Shown here in pieces: positions 1 through 5,242 of a DNA stretch of 5,242 nt (its first letter is position 1; every line of letters begins with the position of its first letter). The position numbers were made by a program, and so were the translations under genes. The stretch is from Clostridia bacterium (GTDB lineage Bacteria > Bacillota_A > Clostridia > TANB77 > CAG-508). The notes under the pieces are model-generated. The model made no database searches, was not told the DNA's origin, and worked only from the letters and a program-made list of their open reading frames with translations. The DNA lies in the NCBI GenBank assembly GCA_017621295.1, contig JAGATI010000131.1, forward strand, positions 1 to 5,242, read 5' to 3'.

Positions 1-704
1 AACACCAACAAACATTTCAACAAAGTCAGAACCACTTATTATAAAGAATGGAACTCCTGCTTCTCCTGCAACTGCTTTTGCAAGAAGAGTCTTTCCTGTA
101 CCTGGATGTCCAACAAGTAAAACACCTTTTGGTATTCTAGCTCCCATATCTGTAAACTTTTTAGGATTTTTTAAAAACTCTACAATCTCTTGTAATTCTT
201 CTTTTTCTTCATCTACACCTGCAACATCATTAAAAGTTACTCTATTTTTCTCTATTGCATTTATTAACTTTGCCTTACTTTTTCCAAATGACATTGTTTT
301 ACTTCCACCTTGGTTATTATTCATTAATAAAAACCAGAAAATAAAAAATATTATTAGAATTCCAAAAGGAGTTAATAAACTAAGTATAACCATAAATATA
401 GATTCAGATTTTTCTGTTACTTTTACATTTCCAGCTTTCATTGGTTCTTGCAAAGTATTCATTAAACTATCTATACTTGGTATATTTACTTCCTTTGTTA
501 TATTGTCATTTTTTAGTTTTACATTTGCAGATTCACCGTCCGAGAATCTATCTCTATTTCTCTTACATCTCCAGATTCAATTTTTGCAACTAATTCTGAA
601 TAAGCAAGTTTTGTATCATTATTACCTACTATTGATGTTAATAATACAATAAATATAATACCTATAATTAGCCAAATCGCTAAAGTTTTTATACTATTTT
701 TCAA
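1..704 (-). CDS. ftsH: ATP-dependent zinc metalloprotease FtsH, N-terminal part, with an apparent frameshift
   Basis: FtsH is a membrane-anchored hexameric AAA+ protease that unfolds and degrades membrane and regulatory proteins. About 235 residues are visible once one frame change is allowed. In order: transmembrane segment 1 (about 6-27), a short extracytoplasmic domain (about 28-100), transmembrane segment 2 (about 103-128), the linker [18 protein letters not shown], the conserved [15 protein letters not shown] stretch (about 157-171), a Walker A motif GHPGTGKT (199-206) and [13 protein letters not shown] at the window edge. The rest of the AAA module and the HEXXH protease domain lie beyond position 1. 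The first frame (704 to 519) stops soon after IEIDS. The homologous sequence [12 protein letters not shown] continues in another frame, so one base appears missing near 540-546. The start is TTG at 704-702, chosen because AGGAGG lies 10 bases upstream and transmembrane segment 1 follows at once. Family assignment is certain; whether the frame break is real or an error is not. Confidence 0.93.
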
Positions 705-714
705 AATAAATTTT

Positions 715-720
715 CCTCCT
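715..720 (-). promoter_or_regulatory. Ribosome binding site of ftsH (fixes a TTG start)
   Basis: A perfect AGGAGG on the minus strand lies 10 bases before the TTG at 704-702. It supports TTG as the ftsH initiation codon; no ATG in the right frame sits nearby. Confidence 0.8.
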
Positions 721-746
721 TTATGCTACCATAATACATATTACTC

Positions 747-775
747 AATATACCATATTATACCATTTATTTCAA
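747..775 (-). promoter_or_regulatory. Candidate sigma-A promoter for ftsH
   Basis: On the minus strand TTGAAA (775-770) and TATATT (752-747) are separated by exactly 17 bases. Transcription would start near 740 and leave a leader of about 36 bases before the TTG of ftsH. The -35 box overlaps the tilS stop codon. A second TATAAT-like string lies between the boxes. The region is so A+T-rich that such matches arise by chance, so this is an inference; ftsH could also be co-transcribed from tilS, as no terminator is seen in the 67-base gap. Confidence 0.4.
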
Positions 776-1761
776 GCATTTTTAATAAAGAAAATCTTCT
801 TATTTTTTACTAAAATCTTAATATTTTTATTCGGAATTAAGTATTTATTTCCTATGTTATTTTCGCATAATTTTATTATATCTTCTATATTAACTTTTTC
901 TATTCCTTGAGAAGTTCCTAAAAGATTATTAATAGTATACAAAATTATTCTAGATTTTATTACTTTTTTTTGTAAATTAAATAATTTTAAATTAAGTACT
1001 ATTTTAGTCTTATCATGTTCTAATAATAACTCTTTATATTTTTGCTTTGTAACATCCTCAAAATAATCATTTTCTTGTTTTAGAAGATCTGACATGCGAT
1101 TTATTGTTTCTATAATATTTGGATTAAAATTTTCCTTTAAATACGGTAGCAACAAATTTCTAATCTTGTTTCTTGTATAAATATTTTCTTCATTACTTTT
1201 ATCGAATTTTGGATTTAATTTTAGTGTATTACAATAATCTTCGATTTCATCTCGTTTGCATTTAATAATTGGTCTTATCAAATCATTTTTTATTGGCTCT
1301 ATACCTTTTAACCCAGAACTTCCACTACCTCTTATTATATTCATTAAAACTGTTTCAGCATTATCATTTAAATTATGGGCGGTTGCAATCTTGTCTGAAC
1401 TTGTTTTTTGTTTAATTTCTCTAAAAAAATCATAACGTATTTTTCTACCTGTCTCCTCTGTTCCTAATTTACTTTCTTCAGATATCTTAATTACATTAAC
1501 TCTTTTTACAAAACACTCTACGCCTATTTTTTTGCAAAATTCCTTAACATATTCTGTTTCTGAATCTGCTTCTTCTCTAATCATATGGTTAATGTGCGCT
1601 ACAAAAATATCAATATTTAAATCTTTTTTAAGATTATTTAATATATTTAATAAACACATAGAATCTGGGCCACCAGATACACCTATTACAACTTTTTCTC
1701 CTGTTTCAATTAATTTATATTCTTTTATTGTATTTAATACCTTTTTTTCTAATTCAATCAA
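772..1761 (-). CDS. tilS: tRNA(Ile)-lysidine synthase TilS, short form
   Basis: TilS uses ATP and lysine to convert the wobble cytidine of the CAU anticodon of tRNA-Ile2 to lysidine, so the tRNA reads AUA and is charged with isoleucine. It is a cytoplasmic N-type ATP pyrophosphatase. Counting from the TTG start (329 residues), visible motifs are the P-loop SGGPDS (29-34), HINH (56-59), HNLNDNAETV (129-138), RGSG (144-147), IRPI (162-165) and the DKSN...YTRNKIRN block (187-202). The end, NKYLIPNKNIKILVKNKKIFFIKNA, matches the point where longer TilS proteins go on into an extra C-terminal domain, absent here. Many Firmicute TilS proteins exceed 400 residues, so this is a compact version, resembling the short Aquifex enzyme. 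The start is TTG at 1761, with AGAGGAG 7 bases upstream; an in-frame ATG at 1791 has no ribosome site and would add ten residues. dnaB lies upstream and ftsH 67 bases downstream. Confidence 0.95.
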   Translation of the reverse strand: MIELEKKVLNTIKEYKLIETGEKVVIGVSGGPDSMCLLNILNNLKKDLNIDIFVAHINHMIREEADSETEYVKEFCKKIGVECFVKRVNVIKISEESKLGTEETGRKIRYDFFREIKQKTSSDKIATAHNLNDNAETVLMNIIRGSGSSGLKGIEPIKNDLIRPIIKCKRDEIEDYCNTLKLNPKFDKSNEENIYTRNKIRNLLLPYLKENFNPNIIETINRMSDLLKQENDYFEDVTKQKYKELLLEHDKTKIVLNLKLFNLQKKVIKSRIILYTINNLLGTSQGIEKVNIEDIIKLCENNIGNKYLIPNKNIKILVKNKKIFFIKNA

Positions 1762-1768
1762 TGTTTCT

Positions 1769-1775
1769 CTCCTCT
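1769..1775 (-). promoter_or_regulatory. Ribosome binding site of tilS (selects TTG over an upstream ATG)
   Basis: AGAGGAG on the minus strand lies 7 bases before the TTG at 1761-1759. It sits inside the reading frame that would open at the ATG at 1791, so it argues that the ATG is not used and that the protein begins MIELEKKVLNTIKEYKLI, a normal TilS beginning. Confidence 0.75.
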
Positions 1776-1804
1776 TTTGACCTGTGTACATTAAGGATAT
1801 GGTT

Positions 1805-2099
1805 TAATGTTCACTTTTTCTCTTTTCTCATGAACATTAGGAACACGTTTCCAATGTCAATAGGACATAAAATTTTGACACATTTGATAAAAATGCATCA
1901 AAATTATACTTCCCCATTAGGCATTTGACCTAATGTTACTTGGAGCAAAAACAATTTAACAAAGACATTCATCTAATTTTAGCTAAATATGCTACTCTCA
2001 AGTAGATAAATTCTAACATTTATCAATGTCCCTAGTGTTCAGTATCTTTGTAACCTAAACAAACATTTAACCCCATCCCCAATGTTCGTCCCTTTTGGG
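1805..2099. repeat. Hairpin-rich intergenic region with imperfect palindromic repeat units
   Basis: This gap between dnaB and tilS holds no coding frame I can support. It is filled with short inverted repeats: 1805-1813 with 1831-1839 (9 bp); 1855-1860 with 1875-1880; 1883-1888 with 1897-1902; 1915-1921 with 1929-1935 (CATTAGG/CCTAATG, 7-base loop); 1992-1996 with 2001-2005; 2016-2020 with 2025-2029; 2059-2067 with 2081-2089 (one G-T pair); and CCCTTTTGGG at 2090-2099, directly after the dnaB stop. Several are diverged copies of one unit of about 26 bp with ends GAACATT and AATGTT. Read on the minus strand, 2087-2062 and 2040-2015 match at 19 of 26 positions; 1832-1858 and 1915-1937 look related. 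The outermost copy begins GGGACGAACATTGGGGATGG, in the style of dispersed REP-like palindromes of Firmicutes. Function unknown; decayed REP-type repeats or a structured leader are both possible. Confidence 0.6.
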
Positions 2100-3431
2100 T
2101 TACTCTCTATACTTCTCAATATTAGCAAACTTTGTATAATTCCCAAGCCACAATAATTCAACAGTCCCAGTCGAACCAGCTCTATGTTTTGCAATAATTA
2201 CTTCTGCTACATTTTTCTTTTCAGATTCTTCATTATAATAATCATCACGATACAAAAACATAACAATATCAGCATCTTGCTCTATTGCTCCAGATTCACG
2301 AAGGTCAGAAAGCATAGGTCTATGGTCTGGTCTTTGTTCTGGTGCACGAGATAACTGTGAAAGTGCGATTACTGGTACATTAATTTCTTTTGCAAGTATC
2401 TTTAAAGATCTACTAATTTCTGAAATTTCTTGTTCACGACTTCCGCCCTTTTTACTACTTCCTTGAACTAACTGCAAATAATCTATTACAACTAATCCAA
2501 TATTTTTTTCCAATTTCATTTTTCTGCATTTAGCACGAATCTCCATAATAGAAATACCTGGTGTATCATCTATAAATATTTGTGATTCTGAAAGTTCTCC
2601 AGATGCTAAAGCAAGTTTTGCCCAATCTTCATCTTCTATCTTACCAGTTCTTACTTTATTGCTATCTACCATTGCTTCACTACAAAGAATTCTGTTACCC
2701 ATTTGCTCTTTAGACATCTCGAGACTAAATATTGCAACAGGAACATTGGCTCTTACAGCTGCATTTGAAGCAATATTTAATGCAAATGCAGATTTTCCCA
2801 TAGCAGGTCTTGCAGCAACTAGTATTAAGTCAGAATTATGAAGTCCAGCTGTTTTATAATCTAAATCTGCAAAACCTGTTGGAACTCCTGTAATATGTTG
2901 CTTTCTATTATACAATTCTTCCAATTGTGTAAATGATTCAACTAAAATATCTTTCATAGAAGAATATCCCTTTTGATTTTTTCTTTGCATAACATTAAAA
3001 ATCTTTTTTTCTGCAACATCCATAATATCTTCTACTTCTTGTGTTTGATCATATCCTAAAACAATTAGTTCATTAGCTGTTCTAATTAAAGTTCTAAGCA
3101 TAGACTTTTCTTCCACAATTTTTATATATTTTTCTACATTCGCAGTTGTAGGAACCTTCTCTGGAAGTTCAGCTAAATATTCTAGGCCTCCAATTCCTTC
3201 AAATTTACCAAGTGTTACAAGTTCATCTTTAAGAGTAATAATATCTACTGGTTCTCCTCTGTTATATAAATTCATTATTGCACCATATATAACTTTATTA
3301 TCTTCTCTATAAAAATCTTCTTCCTTTAGTACTTCTACAGCAGAAATAACAGAATCTTTATCTGTAAGCATACTTCCTATAACCGCTTGCTCTGCCTCTA
3401 TATCGTGTGGTGGCACTTTACCTAACTCCAT
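2100..3431 (-). CDS. dnaB: Replicative DNA helicase DnaB (DnaC in Bacillus naming)
   Basis: The ring-shaped hexameric 5'-3' helicase that unwinds DNA at the replication fork and recruits primase. The 443-residue protein is full length. It has an N-terminal helical domain (about 7-110, starting VPPHDIEAEQAVIGSML), a linker helix (about 160-180, before TGVPTGFADLD) and a RecA-like motor (about 185-440). Motor motifs visible are Walker A ARPAMGKS (207-214), SLEMS with the catalytic glutamate (E238), Walker B VVIDYLQL (314-321), the QLSRAPEQRPDHRPMLSDLRESGAIEQDADIV block (359-390), and KHRAG with the arginine finger (415-419). AAGGAG stands 9 bases before the ATG. It lies downstream of rplI in the same direction, the usual Firmicute order, but separated by a 320-base gap holding a fold-back element. 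No frameshift, missing residue or intein is seen. A weak promoter-like pair (TTGTAA, 17 bases, TAATAT; 3507-3479) lies upstream. Confidence 0.98.
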   Translation of the reverse strand: MELGKVPPHDIEAEQAVIGSMLTDKDSVISAVEVLKEEDFYREDNKVIYGAIMNLYNRGEPVDIITLKDELVTLGKFEGIGGLEYLAELPEKVPTTANVEKYIKIVEEKSMLRTLIRTANELIVLGYDQTQEVEDIMDVAEKKIFNVMQRKNQKGYSSMKDILVESFTQLEELYNRKQHITGVPTGFADLDYKTAGLHNSDLILVAARPAMGKSAFALNIASNAAVRANVPVAIFSLEMSKEQMGNRILCSEAMVDSNKVRTGKIEDEDWAKLALASGELSESQIFIDDTPGISIMEIRAKCRKMKLEKNIGLVVIDYLQLVQGSSKKGGSREQEISEISRSLKILAKEINVPVIALSQLSRAPEQRPDHRPMLSDLRESGAIEQDADIVMFLYRDDYYNEESEKKNVAEVIIAKHRAGSTGTVELLWLGNYTKFANIEKYRE

Positions 3432-3478
3432 TTTTATTCGCTCCTTTTATTTTAAGCAATCTCTATACTTTATAAAAT

Positions 3479-3507
3479 ATATTATTTAGTATTTTTTTAA
3501 ATTACAA
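3479..3507 (-). promoter_or_regulatory. Weak candidate promoter for dnaB
   Basis: TTGTAA (3507-3502) and TAATAT (3484-3479) on the minus strand are 17 bases apart, about 48 bases before the dnaB ATG and downstream of the fold-back element. Both boxes are imperfect and the stretch is nearly all A and T, so a chance match is quite possible. If real, it would let dnaB be transcribed independently of rplI despite the inserted element. Confidence 0.22.
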
Positions 3508-3535
3508 ATCATAATTCATCCCAAGGTACATACTA

Positions 3536-3694
3536 GCCTAGCAAGAGTTTTATATATTTTTTAAAACCAATCGCCGATGGTACTAAAGTTTAACCTTACT
3601 CTACGAAGACTGCGTGGTATAAAACTAATTTCTAGCAGTCACACGCCACGCTTCAAGACTGGTTTTAAAAAAATATATAAAACTCTTGCTAGGC
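3536..3694. repeat. 159-bp fold-back (MITE-like) element with ~34-bp inverted arms
   Basis: The left arm (3536-3569, beginning GCCTAGCAAGAG) and the right arm (3660-3694, ending CTCTTGCTAGGC) are perfect inverted copies apart from one extra A in the right arm's A-run. The 90-base centre has its own inverted repeats: ACCAATC/GATGGT (3566-3581), GACTGC (3608-3613) with GCAGTC (3635-3640), and GCGTGG (3612-3617) with CCACGC (3646-3651). The last two share bases and exclude each other. The centre carries no reading frame of note and is richer in G+C than the flanks. The design, long terminal inverted repeats around a short non-coding core between two housekeeping genes, fits a miniature non-autonomous transposable element or a genome-specific structured repeat. 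I found no convincing target-site duplication. It is not a typical terminator, because no T-run follows the outer stem. Confidence 0.72.
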
Positions 3695-3751
3695 GGTAAC
3701 ATTATCTCTAATAAAAAAATAATCCATGAATTCTATGTATAAAAAATGTTC

Positions 3752-4195
3752 TTAAGCAACTGTATTTACTTTTAAACTTGCCAAAACACCCTCATATAAC
3801 TTAATATCTACATTTACTGTTCCTAAAACTTTTATAGTTTCTTTTAAAACTATCTTCTTTTTATCTACATCTATATTATATTGTAATTTTAAATTTTCTG
3901 AAATTTCTTTTGAAGTAACACCTCCAAAAATCTTTCCATTATCTCCTGCTTTTACTTGTATTTTTAAAGTTATATCTTTTAACTTATCTGCTATTTCTAT
4001 TGCCTTTGCTTTTTCTAAGTCCTTTTTATGCTTATTTGAATCTTGCTTTGCTTTTAATTTTACTAAATTATCCTTATTTGCCTCTACAGCCAGCTTTTTA
4101 GGAAATAAAAAGTTTCTTGCATATCCGTCACTTGCATTTATAACTTCATCTTTCTTTCCAACACCCTTTATATTATCAAGTAATATTACTTTCAT
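3752..4195 (-). CDS. rplI: 50S ribosomal protein L9 (bL9)
   Basis: bL9 binds 23S rRNA near the base of the L1 stalk and helps maintain reading frame and fidelity. The 147-residue length is normal. The N-terminal domain (1 to about 50) has MKVILLDNIKGVGKKDEVINASDGYARNFLFPKKLAVEA, with the conserved GVGKKDEV and DGYARNFL pieces. A lysine- and glutamate-rich connecting helix follows (about 42-75). The C-terminal domain (about 76-147) includes AGDNGKIFGGVTSKEI (83-98) and ends with the usual beta-rich LGTVNVDIKLYEGVLASLKV. The start is the ATG at 4195, where bL9 proteins begin (MKVILL). GGAGG lies 8 bases upstream, and the longer frame from a TTG at 4210 would place that site inside the gene. A promoter-like sequence lies at 4310-4282, and a terminator further upstream separates it from the surface-protein gene. 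dnaB follows downstream. Confidence 0.97.
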   Translation of the reverse strand: MKVILLDNIKGVGKKDEVINASDGYARNFLFPKKLAVEANKDNLVKLKAKQDSNKHKKDLEKAKAIEIADKLKDITLKIQVKAGDNGKIFGGVTSKEISENLKLQYNIDVDKKKIVLKETIKVLGTVNVDIKLYEGVLASLKVNTVA

Positions 4196-4203
4196 TTTCC
4201 ATA

Positions 4204-4208
4204 CCTCC
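4204..4208 (-). promoter_or_regulatory. Ribosome binding site of rplI
   Basis: GGAGG on the minus strand, 8 bases before the ATG at 4195-4193. It decides the start: the five extra residues available from the TTG at 4210 would overlap the ribosome site and are not part of bL9 proteins. Confidence 0.8.
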
Positions 4209-4281
4209 AATAACCTTAAATTTTCTATATTTTTTATAATTCAACATATATTTGGAATATTTTCTTCTAGTTTTCTATATC

Positions 4282-4310
4282 ATTTTACTACACATTCAAT
4301 TTAGATACAA
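4282..4310 (-). promoter_or_regulatory. Candidate sigma-A promoter for rplI
   Basis: On the minus strand TTGTAT (4310-4305) and TAAAAT (4287-4282) are 17 bases apart, upstream of rplI and downstream of the hairpin at 4415-4466. The -10 box fits well and the -35 poorly. Expected leader is about 80 bases. Apart from this pair, 4196-4414 holds only A+T-rich sequence with no gene or conserved RNA that I recognise. Confidence 0.35.
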
Positions 4311-4414
4311 TACTTTTATTAGTAATAAATGACAAGAAAAGATAATAACGGAATTACAAAAATATGAGTATTTAGTTTTTCACTAAGAAGAAACAATTTT
4401 AGATTTGTAGAAGT

Positions 4415-4466
4415 AAAAATAAGAGAATGTGAAAAAATAAATATTTCTCCGCATTCTCTTATTTTT
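4415..4466 (-). terminator. Strong hairpin terminator after the surface-protein gene, possibly bidirectional
   Basis: Arms 4415-4429 and 4452-4466 pair perfectly over 15 bp (AAAAATAAGAGAATG / CATTCTCTTATTTTT), with a loop of 22 bases. On the minus strand the A-rich side leads and a T-rich side closes the stem, as in a rho-independent terminator. The stop codon of the upstream surface-protein gene (4467-4465) overlaps the stem. On the plus strand the hairpin is followed by a run of T after 4470, so it could also stop transcription from the other side. It isolates rplI from the surface-protein gene. Confidence 0.75.
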
Positions 4467-5242
4467 AATTATTTTTTTTCCACTGTGCATATAGTGTATG
4501 AATTCCAGCTGTTGTAACTTCTGTAGTTGATGTTACATAGTATGGCTCATATACAGTAACCTTATTACCCTCTTCCAATTGGAATATATCTTTATCATAT
4601 CTTTTAGAAGTTGTTTGAGTTACTACAGAAAATTCAATATATGAAGCTGTTGCAGGTGTTGTAAATGTTATTACTTTATTATTAGCATAGTTTTGACCTG
4701 CAATTCGTGTTCCGCTTTCATTATATATTACATATCCTGGTCCTGATGAACCTCCAGAATTTGTTATTGTATATGTTGTATTTGGTTTTATATTTACTTG
4801 ATATAATGAATATTCTGAATTATTTTCAGTAGTTCCATCTCCCTTAATATATGTAGATGCATTTATTGGTGTATCATCTTTATTAAATAAATTCTTACCA
4901 TTCCATCCTGCAAATGTATAGCCTGTCTTAGTTGGAGTTGGTAATGTTCCATATGTTGAACCAAGCGTTACATTCTTTGTTGCTTTTGCACTTCCACTTG
5001 CTATTGTCCATCCAGTAGTTGCTGGAATTTTTCCTCCATTTGCATCTACTGTTACTTCATATATATTTTCCTTCCATGTTGCATATAAGTTTACTGTTGC
5101 CCCATTTGTAGCTGATAGATTAGTTACACTTTGAGTATCAACATATACTTTATCGTTTGCTGTTACTTTATGTAATTGAACATTCTTAATTGTAGCTGTT
5201 GCATCTCCACTATCTAGACGGAACAAAATATATTTATCAACA
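4465..5242 (-). CDS. Surface/secreted protein with Listeria-Bacteroides (Flg_new) repeats, C-terminal part
   Basis: The reading frame is open to the window edge; the visible part is the last 258 residues. It shows the end of one repeat (VNLYATWKEN, about 50-59) and a second repeat that begins YEVTVDANGG (about 61-70) and runs to PTPTKTGYTFAGWNG (about 101-115). The expected closing part, TTEVTTAGIHTLYAQWKKN, comes only at about 239-257. Between them lies an inserted beta-rich module (about 116-234): KNLFNKDDTPINAS... NIKPNTTYTITNSGG... YIEFSVV... FQLEEGNKVTVYEPYY. This resembles the jelly-roll, carbohydrate-binding-like domains of phage tail and gut Firmicute surface proteins, which often end in QLEEG...YEPY. 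The first visible residues (FRLDSGDATATIKNVQLHKV) may end another such module. No LPXTG motif, cell-wall anchor or membrane segment follows; the protein simply ends after the repeat. Adhesion or glycan binding outside the cell is an inference. Its signal peptide, if any, is outside the window. Confidence 0.8.
   Translation of the reverse strand, partial: VDKYILFRLDSGDATATIKNVQLHKVTANDKVYVDTQSVTNLSATNGATVNLYATWKENIYEVTVDANGGKIPATTGWTIASGSAKATKNVTLGSTYGTLPTPTKTGYTFAGWNGKNLFNKDDTPINASTYIKGDGTTENNSEYSLYQVNIKPNTTYTITNSGGSSGPGYVIYNESGTRIAGQNYANNKVITFTTPATASYIEFSVVTQTTSKRYDKDIFQLEEGNKVTVYEPYYVTSTTEVTTAGIHTLYAQWKKNN

Noticed and set aside
535..550. Programmed ribosomal frameshift in ftsH
   Set aside because: A -1 slip would restore the frame, but there is no slippery heptamer or evident downstream stimulator, and I know of no programmed shift in ftsH.
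1762..1791. ATG at 1791 as the tilS start
   Set aside because: No ribosome site precedes it, and the strong AGAGGAG lies downstream of it, correctly spaced for the TTG at 1761.
1532..1928. Plus-strand open frames over and just beyond the 5' part of tilS
   Set aside because: They overlap a well-supported minus-strand gene, have no ribosome site or recognisable protein features, and are rich in residues typical of antisense translation of A+T-rich genes.
1805..2099. CRISPR array
   Set aside because: The units are diverged palindromes at irregular spacing, without identical direct repeats or uniform spacers.
2659..2841. Plus-strand open frame within dnaB
   Set aside because: It is antisense to the Walker A region of DnaB and has no independent support.
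3526..3704. Target-site duplication flanking the fold-back element
   Set aside because: The flanks (TACTA on the left, GGTAA on the right) share no convincing direct repeat beyond a possible TA.
3432..3751. tRNA, T-box or riboswitch in the rplI-dnaB gap
   Set aside because: No cloverleaf, T-box sequence or known riboswitch core can be found; the structure is explained by long terminal inverted repeats.

Overview
The window is very A+T-rich and reads as chromosomal DNA of a low-GC Gram-positive bacterium, most likely a Clostridia-type gut Firmicute. Three things point there: strong AGGAGG-type ribosome sites with some TTG starts, the housekeeping set rplI / dnaB / tilS / ftsH, and a surface protein with Listeria-Bacteroides (Flg_new) repeats. 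No species can be named from this alone. Every supportable gene lies on the minus strand, so transcription runs from high to low coordinates.

In transcription order: (1) 5242-4465, the C-terminal end of a repeat-built surface protein, closed by a strong hairpin terminator (4415-4466). (2) 4195-3752, rplI (ribosomal protein L9), with a possible promoter upstream. (3) 3751-3432, a 320-bp gap dominated by a 159-bp fold-back element with ~34-bp inverted arms (3536-3694). (4) 3431-2100, dnaB, the replicative helicase, intact. (5) 2099-1762, a 338-bp gap without a gene, packed with short hairpins and imperfect ~26-bp palindromic units ending in GAACATT/AATGTT. (6) 1761-772, tilS, a short form that starts at TTG. 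(7) 704-1, the N-terminal third of ftsH, starting at TTG. Its reading frame is broken once near 540-546, and the gene runs off the window.

Functionally this is a core-information block: translation (L9, and TilS which makes the AUA-reading tRNA-Ile2), replication (DnaB) and membrane protein quality control (FtsH). The surface-protein gene upstream is a separate unit behind its own terminator. rplI-dnaB and tilS-ftsH are familiar pairings in Firmicutes. Here the first pair is split by the fold-back element, and the second lacks the hpt gene that often sits between tilS and ftsH.

The most interesting material is non-coding: the fold-back element inside rplI-dnaB and the palindrome array between dnaB and tilS. 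Next come the nested domain architecture of the surface protein, the truncated TilS and the ftsH frame break, which may be a sequencing error. I see no complete new multi-gene system in this window.
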